A stretch of DNA of 64,000 bases. It comes from Actinomycetota bacterium (lineage in GTDB: Bacteria; Actinomycetota; JAHEXW01). Position 1 is the stretch's first letter. Each line of letters starts with the position of its first letter. This document shows, one piece after another, positions 9,723 through 16,128 of this stretch. The stretch covers positions 19,860-83,859 of the forward strand of contig JANXYU010000019.1 in assembly GCA_025355855.1 (NCBI GenBank), read 5' to 3'. Made by a program: the position numbers and the translations under genes. The notes below the pieces were generated by a model. It saw nothing but the letters and a program-made list of their open reading frames with translations. It searched no databases and was not told where the DNA came from.

Positions 9723-10226
9723 ATGCTAAAGCGCGTGCGCCAGTTCATCAGGGGGATGTTTGCGAGGCTGGTTGAAAACGACTATACTTTCATAGCGGAT
9801 TACCTGACCAAACCCGAATTCGCGTTGTTTAAAACGATGTCCCGTTACGATCAGAAACATGCCTTGAACGTGGCGCGGTATTTGGCTGAGGACGGCGCCG
9901 GAACGCCTCTGGTTCGCGCGGGTCTGCTGCACGATATCGGTAAGGCTGAATGTCCGGAACTGACTCTAATCAGGCGCAGCGTGGCCGTGTTTTTAGAATG
10001 GCAGGCGCCCGCGGAAGCGGTTGTGCTGGCCGAAAAGGGCCGCGGAAGACTGGCCCGAGCGATGTCGGTCCACCGTGATCATCCGGCGCTGGGCGCGGCC
10101 AAACTTGACAGCCTGAATGTCGACGGTTATATCGTAGCGCTGGTCCGGTGGCACCAAAACGGGGAGGCGGCTCCGGAAGCCGAGGCCGACCTGGAGCTCT
10201 TGCGAGCCGCTGACGAACTTTTCTAG
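9723..10226 (+). CDS. HD-domain protein, putative phosphohydrolase
   Basis: A 167-residue protein with a single HD domain. The metal-binding residues H46, H70 and D71 (in GLLHDIGKAE) are present, with a further histidine and aspartate in VHRDHPALGA. HD proteins of this size hydrolyse nucleotides or other phosphate esters; the sequence does not reveal the substrate. The gene starts 5 bases after the M50 stop and ends 8 bases before trpS, so it belongs to the same transcription unit. The N-terminal approximately 30 residues are basic and precede the domain. Confidence 0.8.
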   Translation: MLKRVRQFIRGMFARLVENDYTFIADYLTKPEFALFKTMSRYDQKHALNVARYLAEDGAGTPLVRAGLLHDIGKAECPELTLIRRSVAVFLEWQAPAEAVVLAEKGRGRLARAMSVHRDHPALGAAKLDSLNVDGYIVALVRWHQNGEAAPEAEADLELLRAADELF

Positions 10227-10234
10227 GGGGATAC

Positions 10235-11221
10235 TTGAAGGACAAAAAGAGGCTGCTGACCGGATATCGACCGACGGGACGGATGCACCTAGGCCATTTC
10301 GAGGGCAATCTGAAGAACATGTTGGCGGCCCAGGATCAACACGAGTGCTTCTTCTTTATCGCCGACTGGCATGCTTTGACGACGAAATACAAAGACGTTT
10401 CCTCGCTGAAGAGCGATACGGCCGACATGGTTATCGACTGGCTGGCCATGGGTCTCGATTCAGATAAATGCAGTATCTATCGCCAATCAGACCTACCTGA
10501 GATAGCCGAATTCAACCTGTATTTATCCATGATCACTCCCCTGGGTTGGCTGGAGCGCAATACTACATATAAAGATCAGCTGCGCGAATTGGGAGCGCGC
10601 TTGGTCGCGACCTACGGATTCCTAGGCTACCCGGTTCTGCAGGCGGCCGATATCCTGATTATGCACGCCGACCTCGTGCCGGTAGGCGAAGACCAGTTGC
10701 CTCATCTCGAGCTGGCCCGCGAGATCGCCCGCCGGTTTAACCATTACTACGGCGCCTACCTCAAAGAACCCCAGGCGGTTCTATCGGCTTCTCCTAAGGT
10801 TCCCGGTCTGGACGGACGCAAGATGAGCAAGAGCTATGACAACGCGATATTCTTAAGTGACGAACCGGAAGTCATAACCAAGAAGGTCCGGATGATGGTA
10901 ACCGACCCTGCGCGCCTGCGCGCGGACGACCCGGGACATCCCGAGGTCTGCAGCGTTTTCGCCGCCCAGAAGATATTCGATGCGGACGCGGCGGTTGCCA
11001 TAGAACCGGCTTGCCGGGCGGGCGAGATCGGTTGCAGCGCGTGTAAAGCACGCCTGGCGGAGAAGTTGAGCGCGACGTTGGCTCCCTTCCGGGCCAAAAG
11101 GGCCGAGATTCTGCGCGACCCCAGCGTCGTCAACGACGTTCTAAGCGCCGGACTGGCCAAAGCGAAACCCGTCGCCGAGGCGACTCTGTTGGAAGTAAGG
11201 AAGCGATTGAACATCGGGTAG
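10235..11221 (+). CDS. trpS: tryptophanyl-tRNA synthetase
   Basis: A 328-residue class Ic aminoacyl-tRNA synthetase charging tRNA-Trp. The HIGH-type signature is MHLGH (residues 17-21) and the KMSKS signature lies at 196-200; both ATP-binding motifs are intact. The length fits bacterial TrpRS. The start codon is TTG at 10235, with AGGGGG a few bases upstream. A short C-terminal insert CSACKARL looks like part of a small cysteine pair together with the preceding cysteine. Two palindromes follow directly after the stop. Confidence 0.94.
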   Translation: MKDKKRLLTGYRPTGRMHLGHFEGNLKNMLAAQDQHECFFFIADWHALTTKYKDVSSLKSDTADMVIDWLAMGLDSDKCSIYRQSDLPEIAEFNLYLSMITPLGWLERNTTYKDQLRELGARLVATYGFLGYPVLQAADILIMHADLVPVGEDQLPHLELAREIARRFNHYYGAYLKEPQAVLSASPKVPGLDGRKMSKSYDNAIFLSDEPEVITKKVRMMVTDPARLRADDPGHPEVCSVFAAQKIFDADAAVAIEPACRAGEIGCSACKARLAEKLSATLAPFRAKRAEILRDPSVVNDVLSAGLAKAKPVAEATLLEVRKRLNIG

Positions 11222-11269
11222 GCGTCAACCTTCAGGTCGACGCCCGAGTGCCGGTCTAAAGACCGGCAC
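11221..11269. repeat. tandem intergenic palindromes
   Basis: Two adjacent hairpins fill the trpS-scpA gap. The first (11221-11244) has ten-base arms, GGCGTCAACC and GGTCGACGCC, with one mismatch around TTCA. The second (11248-11269) is a perfect 9-bp stem, GTGCCGGTC with GACCGGCAC, around TAAA. No T-tract follows, so this does not look like an intrinsic terminator. Paired palindromes of this style are familiar as dispersed intergenic repeats in environmental bacterial genomes; I infer such a repeat here. A role in mRNA end protection is possible. Confidence 0.6.
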
Positions 11270-11286
11270 CTACATTTTGGTGACTT

Positions 11287-12060
11287 ATGGATAACTTGGC
11301 CTATAAAATCGAATTAGAAGTCTACGAAGGGCCTTTCGACCTGCTGTTAGAACTGATTCTAAAGCAGGAAGTGGATATCTATGAGGTGCCGATAGCGGCC
11401 ATTACCGACGGCTATCTGAAATACATTACCAAGATGCCGGAGCTTAATCTGGATGTGACCAGTGAATTTCTAGTCATCGCGGCAACCTTGCTGGAATTGA
11501 AATCATACGCGCTGCTGCCCGTCGACGAGGCGGAAGAGATCGCTATCATCCGCAGCGAGATGGAGACGCGGGACAGTCTCATCGAGCACCTGATCGACTA
11601 TATGACATTCCAGGGTGTGACCGTGGCGATGGCCGGGAAAGTGGAGGAACAAAGCTACCGCTATCCGCGCATCGCTCAACCGGAAGAAGACTATGCTGAT
11701 CTGGCGCCGGATTTTCTGGCCGGCATTCGCCTGACTGATCTGTCGAGCCTGGCCCAAGAACTTTTGGGAACCAAGCCGATGCTGCTGGTCGATACATCGC
11801 ACATGGCCTTGTACAACATATCGATTTCGGAGAAAGCGCATGATATGGTCGAACTTCTCAAGGCCAAACCAAGTGGTTCCTTCCGGGAGCTTTGCGAGCA
11901 GGCCGAAAGCAAGATCGAGAAGATCGTAGTTTTCCTTGCCTTGTTGGAGTTGTTTAAAAGAGGAGTTATCGGGGTCAGTCAGGCGCGTGTCTTCGGCGAT
12001 ATCCGGGTCAAATTGGTGGATGAGACGATGATTAACTGGAATAAATGGAACGAAGAATGA
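11287..12060 (+). CDS. scpA: segregation and condensation protein A
   Basis: ScpA is the kleisin that bridges the SMC heads in the bacterial condensin complex together with ScpB. The 257 residues begin with the family signature YEGPFDLLLELILKQE and continue with DIYEVPIAAITDGYL, then the acidic ATLLELKSYALLP segment. The C-terminal winged helix that binds the SMC cap is the region from about 175 onward (FRELCEQAESKIEKIVVFLALLEL, in part). It overlaps the scpB reading frame. This places it in the canonical scpAB pair downstream of trpS. Confidence 0.93.
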   Translation: MDNLAYKIELEVYEGPFDLLLELILKQEVDIYEVPIAAITDGYLKYITKMPELNLDVTSEFLVIAATLLELKSYALLPVDEAEEIAIIRSEMETRDSLIEHLIDYMTFQGVTVAMAGKVEEQSYRYPRIAQPEEDYADLAPDFLAGIRLTDLSSLAQELLGTKPMLLVDTSHMALYNISISEKAHDMVELLKAKPSGSFRELCEQAESKIEKIVVFLALLELFKRGVIGVSQARVFGDIRVKLVDETMINWNKWNEE

Positions 12061-12071
12061 GCGAGGGGCAA

Positions 12072-12686
12072 ATGGAACTTAAGTCGATACTAGAATCACT
12101 GTTATTCGTGACCGACGAGCCGCTGGCTGTCAAAAAGCTGGCAGAATTGACAGGCCGCCCAGACGCTGAGGTTAAAGAGGCCTTAACGGACCTGAAAGAA
12201 GACCTTGTCAGCCAGGGACGGGGGATTCGTCTTAAGGCGATCGCCGGCGGTTACCGGTTGTTTACGGACACCAAAAACCGAGTGTACGTAGAGAAGCTGG
12301 TCTTGTCCTCCGACTTTCGCAGGCTGACCCAAGCGGGATTGGAAACGCTGGCTATCGTTGCTTATCGTCAGCCGATCACGCGCGGTGAGATAGCCGGAAT
12401 CAGAGGCGTCAGCGTTGATTCTGTTTTGGCGAATTTGATTGCCAAAGGTCTCGTCAAAGAGGTAGGCAAGGAAGACGTGCCCGGTCATCCGACCCTTTAC
12501 GGCACCACTGAACGCTTTCTAGAAAGCTTCGGCCTCGAGGGCTTGAACGAACTTCCCGAACTTGAAGGGTTCGAACCGGACGAAGAAACCCAGCGAAAAA
12601 TTAGGTTCCGCCTCGCCGGGACAACACCCGAAGCGGATATGACGGAGACCGAAGCGACCGAGCCTGACGCGCCGGCGCCCGCCTGA
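12072..12686 (+). CDS. scpB: segregation and condensation protein B
   Basis: ScpB dimers hold the ScpA kleisin in the SMC-ScpAB complex for chromosome condensation and segregation. The sequence shows two winged-helix domains: one beginning LKSILESLLFVTDEPL and a second with TLAIVAYRQPITRGEIAGIRGV, the strongest family signature. I place the start at the ATG at 12072 because GAGGGG lies a few bases upstream and the family begins with this segment. In-frame ATGs at 12045 and 12057 would overlap scpA. The C-terminus is an acidic, alanine/proline-rich tail, as is common. Confidence 0.92.
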   Translation: MELKSILESLLFVTDEPLAVKKLAELTGRPDAEVKEALTDLKEDLVSQGRGIRLKAIAGGYRLFTDTKNRVYVEKLVLSSDFRRLTQAGLETLAIVAYRQPITRGEIAGIRGVSVDSVLANLIAKGLVKEVGKEDVPGHPTLYGTTERFLESFGLEGLNELPELEGFEPDEETQRKIRFRLAGTTPEADMTETEATEPDAPAPA

Positions 12687-12692
12687 ACGCCT

Positions 12693-13673
12693 ATGCCGAC
12701 ATTCGGATTAGAGGAAGAAGTCTTTGTCGTCGAGCCCGAAAAGCCTTCTCTAAAATCTCTTTACTACCTGTCTAAGCTGTTGTGGCGTAATCCGCGCCGG
12801 CACTATCGTTTAACCGCGTCGAATTTCAGCCGGGGTCCGGACGTCAAGCAGGCCTTGATGAGCGGCGTCGAAGTCGCGACCGAGGTCCACAACGATCCCG
12901 CCAGTCTGGTAGACGACCTTAGGGAACGACGCGGCGAACTGGCGTCCGTGGCCGAAGGCCTAATCGCGCCGATCGGTCACTTGGTCAATCTCAGCACCCC
13001 GTCAAACGTCTGCGCTCTTCAGCTGCACGTCGGGGGGGTTCCTAACATCGAAACTGTCTATCAAAATCTCGGCCACTTCCTGCCCATCTTGACGCTCATC
13101 ACGATAAACGCGCCATTTGCCGGGGGCACCTACTACGGCCAGTCGTTCAGGCTGGCCCACGGTTATTCAATCGGGCCGTTGCGACCCGACCCGACCGACC
13201 GGTTTCAGGACATGATAATCACCAAAAGGCTGGGAACCGTGGAGCTCCGGGCCTTTGATCCGTGTTGGGACTTGGAACGCGTGCGAGTTTTGGCGCGGGC
13301 GGTGGCCGCTATCGCGGCTTTAGACAAGCCGCTGGCTTTTGACCGCGCCCTATATAACAAGGGGCGGATCGCGCTTGCCGAACGCGGTTTCGTACCAGAG
13401 TTACGTCCTTTGTATAATGAGTTGAGCTTGATTGCTGACGTCCCGGAGGAAATGTTGATCCGGACTGCGTCAGATGAGGTCAAAGAGTTTTGCCAGGCAC
13501 ACGGCACTGTCGCGGCCTACAGCGCGCTGGATAACGGCTACAGAAACGGCATTTTCGCCGCCGCTCCGGTACCAGAGAATAAGGCGGCTCTTCTGAAATC
13601 AATGGCTGGCCTCGCGGGCTACTACGTGCCCAAGTTGCCTTACGTAACGTGGAAGTATCTTAAAGAGAAGTAA
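12693..13673 (+). CDS. glutamate-cysteine ligase family 2 (GCS2)-like protein
   Basis: A 326-residue protein opening with FGLEEEVFVV, the ATP/metal-binding glutamate motif of the GCS2 carboxylate-amine ligases (YbdK/EgtA-like). The later TVELRAFDPCW strand also fits, containing the ELR motif of the family. Such enzymes join an amino acid to glutamate or a related carboxylate using ATP. Whether the product is gamma-glutamylcysteine or another amide is unknown. It starts 6 bases after scpB. After the stop come a 9-base repeat array and the psd gene. Confidence 0.75.
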   Translation: MPTFGLEEEVFVVEPEKPSLKSLYYLSKLLWRNPRRHYRLTASNFSRGPDVKQALMSGVEVATEVHNDPASLVDDLRERRGELASVAEGLIAPIGHLVNLSTPSNVCALQLHVGGVPNIETVYQNLGHFLPILTLITINAPFAGGTYYGQSFRLAHGYSIGPLRPDPTDRFQDMIITKRLGTVELRAFDPCWDLERVRVLARAVAAIAALDKPLAFDRALYNKGRIALAERGFVPELRPLYNELSLIADVPEEMLIRTASDEVKEFCQAHGTVAAYSALDNGYRNGIFAAAPVPENKAALLKSMAGLAGYYVPKLPYVTWKYLKEK

Positions 13674-13685
13674 AGGCAAGGCCCT

Positions 13686-13721
13686 GGATTATAGGGATTA
13701 TAAGGAGTATAGAGAGCATGA
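13686..13721 (+). repeat. 9-base tandem array A (4 units)
   Basis: Four consecutive 9-base units read GGATTATAG, GGATTATAA, GGAGTATAG and AGAGCATGA. The consensus shared with other arrays in the window is GGAKTATRR. A reverse-oriented 4-unit array (A') lies 77 bases downstream at 13799-13834, so the two could pair as an imperfect long hairpin (about 27 of 36 positions by hand). The GGAG element of the third unit could serve as a ribosome binding site for a 23-codon leader ORF. Confidence 0.7.
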
Positions 13722-13789
13722 AAAACATTGTTTTTGCGAGGCTGGGTTTTGGCCGCGGCAATCTCAGCGAGGCGGGTGCCGTCCAATGA
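13718..13789 (+). CDS. candidate 23-codon leader ORF upstream of psd
   Basis: A short open frame begins with the ATG at 13718, preceded by AAGGAG about 10 bases upstream, and ends with TGA overlapping the ATG of psd (ATGA arrangement). The encoded peptide (MKNIVFARLGFGRGNLSEAG and three more residues) has no recognised family. The overlap would couple psd translation to it. It may equally be a chance frame inside a repeat-derived insertion, because the stretch between the two repeat arrays itself looks like a TTGCGAGG...GGCAATCTC intergenic palindrome. Confidence 0.2.
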   Translation: MKNIVFARLGFGRGNLSEAGAVQ

Positions 13790-14490
13790 AACCAACCACA
13801 ATGATCCCCATAATCCTTATACTCTCAATAATCCTCCTTGCCGTCCTTTACCTGCTCAACCGTTTTGTCTGGTTCTACCGCGACCCTGTCCGGCAGGCCG
13901 ACGCGACCGGACGCGTTGTCATCAGCCCCGCCGACGGCCAGGTCGTGTACATTAAGAAATTTGTTGACGGCGCTGTGGCTAGCGAGAAACTCGGCCGGCA
14001 AATCAAACTTGACGAGCTTACCGACCTAAAATTGCCGGAACACAGCCAAGGCTGGATAATAGGCATCTACATGTCGCCGTTTGATGTTCATTTCAACTAC
14101 GCGCCTTTGCCCGGCAAGATTAAATCGATTGCTTACACGAAGGCCAGCGCGAACCTGCCTATGGTTGACCTTTGGGAATATATTCGGTATAGTTTTTTGC
14201 GCCAAGCCGTTGACAACTTTGCCGAGCGTTTTCACCTGACCAACGAGCGTAACAGCCTCTTGGTTGAGGGCCCGGGCTTCGACTACGCGGTTATCGAGAT
14301 TGCCGACAAGTTCGTCAACAAAATCTCTTGCTACGTGCGAGAAGACATGACTGTCAAGGCAGGCGCCAAGGTCGGGTTTATCGACCGCGGCAGTCAGGTT
14401 GACCTCATAATATACAAGACTGACATCGACTTCCAAGTCAAGACGGGACAGCAGGTATATGGCGCGAAGACGATTCTCGCAACTTACTAG
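13786..14490 (+). CDS. psd: phosphatidylserine decarboxylase, short form
   Basis: Psd converts phosphatidylserine to phosphatidylethanolamine in the membrane. This 234-residue protein belongs to the short proenzyme type: a hydrophobic N-terminal helix (about residues 6-24), ISPADGQVV, the MSPFDVHFNYAP motif (D100, H102) and the self-cleavage site G202-S203 in DRGSQVDL, where the serine becomes the pyruvoyl group. The start is the ATG at 13786, overlapping the TGA of a short leader frame. Codons 5-17, encoding most of the membrane helix, coincide with reverse-oriented 9-base repeat units, so the 5' end may be repeat-derived. The last 32 bases overlap the next gene. Confidence 0.88.
   Translation: MKPTTMIPIILILSIILLAVLYLLNRFVWFYRDPVRQADATGRVVISPADGQVVYIKKFVDGAVASEKLGRQIKLDELTDLKLPEHSQGWIIGIYMSPFDVHFNYAPLPGKIKSIAYTKASANLPMVDLWEYIRYSFLRQAVDNFAERFHLTNERNSLLVEGPGFDYAVIEIADKFVNKISCYVREDMTVKAGAKVGFIDRGSQVDLIIYKTDIDFQVKTGQQVYGAKTILATY
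13799..13834 (-). repeat. 9-base tandem array A' (4 units, inside psd)
   Basis: Read on the minus strand, the units are GGATTATTG, AGAGTATAA, GGATTATGG and GGATCATTG. They match the GGAKTATRR consensus of arrays A, B, B' and C. This array is inverted relative to array A and lies within the first 17 codons of psd, where it encodes isoleucine, leucine and proline residues of the membrane anchor. Confidence 0.65.
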
Positions 14491-15691
14491 TTTCTTCTGG
14501 CAGAACGCCGCTGTCATCGGCATTACCATGTCGACGACCCTTATATTCGCGTTCGCGACCCTCTATTTACGCGAAGAAATGCATGTTTCCAACTTCATGG
14601 TCGGCGTAGCGGTCAGCCTGTCGCATATTATATCCGTCGTATTTTCACCCCTGGTAGGGACTTTGTCGGATCGGGCGCAAACGCCATGGGGACGCCGCCG
14701 TCCGTTCTTGGTCGGCGGAGCTATAGCGGCGGGGATATTCTTGTTCATCATGCCGCACGTCCTGAACTACTGGCTTTTCCTGCTTGTTGTGAGCTTGTTC
14801 TTTGTTTTCAGCATCGGCTATCAGATTCCGTTCTACGCGTTGATACCGGAGATCGCTCCGGAAGGACAGCGCGGTGTCTATTCGACATTTACCGGGTTGC
14901 TGCGCCTGGCCGGGGCTGGCATAGTGATGGGCGTCGGCGGTTGGTTGTGGGCTAAATCGCCCGCGTGGCCTTTCAATGTAACGGCGATCGCCGTGATGTT
15001 GACGGCGTTTGTGACCGCCGCCGCGATTCCCGAAGAGCCAAAGCGGCTGTTGCCGCATGACGAGAGAATCGACATCTACCGAAACTTCCGGCTGTATCTA
15101 AAGGAATTAGTCGCCCAGCATCAGATATTCCTGTTCTTCGGGGCGCAGTTCTTTTGGTGGATGGGCCTCGGCGCCATCCTGCCTTTCGCGACAATCATGC
15201 TCAAGGAACTATATGGAGTTAACGTGTCTGAGCTGATGAAGGTCACCCCGTTGGTTTTGGTGGGCGGCGGCCTTCTAGTCGGGACAATTGTCGGGGCGGG
15301 TGTTTTGGGCGATCGGTGGGGTCAAAGACGCGTCATCATGCTGGGCTTAAGTGTGTTGGTTGTTGGTTGCCTGCTGGCGATCGCCGGCCGCAGCTTGCCG
15401 ATCGTCTATCTGGCGGCTTTCACTGTGGTTATCGGAGCGTCGCCCCTATTTACGGCGCCGTTCGCGATGCTGGCCGACCTTATTCCGCGGGGCCGGGAAG
15501 GCGAATTCTACGGTTTGGATACCATATCCATTACTCTTAGCCAGGTACCCGCCGCTTTACTAGGCGGGGCAATCATTGACGGTTTTGGGTATCCGGCGAT
15601 ATTTGCGTTCGTGTCTGTCTGCGCGGTTGTTGCCATAGTTCTGATGTGGCGTGTCGGATTACCGAAAAAGCGCCGGCCGAGCGTGTCTTAA
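14459..15691 (+). CDS. MFS transporter, GPH/SLC45-like
   Basis: A 410-residue major facilitator with about twelve hydrophobic segments. The loop between membrane segments 2 and 3 reads GTLSDRAQTPWGRRRPFL, which is the A-type MFS motif in the DRxxTxxGRRRP form seen in glycoside-pentoside-hexuronide and SLC45 sugar carriers. The substrate is not identifiable. The ATG at 14459 overlaps the end of psd by 32 bases; an internal ATG further on (the MSTT segment) is an alternative start. The following gap holds a likely promoter for the HIT gene. Confidence 0.82.
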   Translation: MARRRFSQLTSFFWQNAAVIGITMSTTLIFAFATLYLREEMHVSNFMVGVAVSLSHIISVVFSPLVGTLSDRAQTPWGRRRPFLVGGAIAAGIFLFIMPHVLNYWLFLLVVSLFFVFSIGYQIPFYALIPEIAPEGQRGVYSTFTGLLRLAGAGIVMGVGGWLWAKSPAWPFNVTAIAVMLTAFVTAAAIPEEPKRLLPHDERIDIYRNFRLYLKELVAQHQIFLFFGAQFFWWMGLGAILPFATIMLKELYGVNVSELMKVTPLVLVGGGLLVGTIVGAGVLGDRWGQRRVIMLGLSVLVVGCLLAIAGRSLPIVYLAAFTVVIGASPLFTAPFAMLADLIPRGREGEFYGLDTISITLSQVPAALLGGAIIDGFGYPAIFAFVSVCAVVAIVLMWRVGLPKKRRPSVS

Positions 15692-15700
15692 ACAGTAAAA

Positions 15701-15729
15701 GTCATCCCTCCAAGGTGTAATGATATACT
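15701..15729 (+). promoter_or_regulatory. extended -10 promoter for the HIT/sugar nucleotide genes
   Basis: TGATATACT at 15721-15729 is an extended -10 element (TGn plus TATACT). The -35 position, GTCATC at 15701-15706 with a 17-base spacer, matches poorly, which is tolerated by extended -10 promoters. It lies 30 bases ahead of the start of the HIT gene in the only gap of this region. Confidence 0.45.
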
Positions 15730-15758
15730 TAAAAGGTTAACTACACAGGAGGAAAACC

Positions 15759-16100
15759 ATGGCTGACTGCGTTTTTTGTAAGATCGTGGCCAAAACCATT
15801 CCGGCCGACATCGTTTTTGTGGGCGCTACCGTTATTGCGTTTCGAGATATCACACCCAAAGCACCGGTTCATGTTGTCATAATCCCGAAGAAACACATCA
15901 ATCCTCTGGAAGACCTGGATGAGGAAGACATTGTCATGATTCCCGAAATATACATGGCGGCTCGTACGATCGCGGCCGATGAGGGCATTGACGTTTCCGG
16001 CTACCGGGTCTTAACCAACCATGGCCCCGATTCCGGCCAAGAGGTCGAGCACATGCACTGGCATCTGTTGGGCGGACACCGGCTCGGCGATATTGGCTAG
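15759..16100 (+). CDS. HIT family nucleotide hydrolase/transferase
   Basis: A 113-residue HIT protein, histidine triad nucleotide-binding type. The triad HMHWH (H98, H100, H102) followed by LLGG is complete; an earlier VHVVIIPKKHI strand and the CVFCKI N-terminus, which often holds a zinc site, also match. HINT-like members hydrolyse AMP-lysine or phosphoramidates. A near-perfect ribosome binding site (AGGAGG) precedes the ATG. A short palindrome GCGGCTTAAAGCCGC follows the stop, without a T-tract. Confidence 0.9.
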   Translation: MADCVFCKIVAKTIPADIVFVGATVIAFRDITPKAPVHVVIIPKKHINPLEDLDEEDIVMIPEIYMAARTIAADEGIDVSGYRVLTNHGPDSGQEVEHMHWHLLGGHRLGDIG

Positions 16101-16128
16101 CGGCTTAAAGCCGCGAGAGGACATGTGA

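Noticed and set aside
13728..13955. 75-residue ORF overlapping psd in another frame
   Set aside because: It starts with TTG-like codon, has no ribosome binding site and is covered by the well-supported psd gene.
16100..16114. Palindrome GCGGCTTAAAGCCGC after the HIT gene as a terminator
   Set aside because: Stem is short with a tiny loop and no T-tract follows; the next gene starts 15 bases later. Kept only as a remark.
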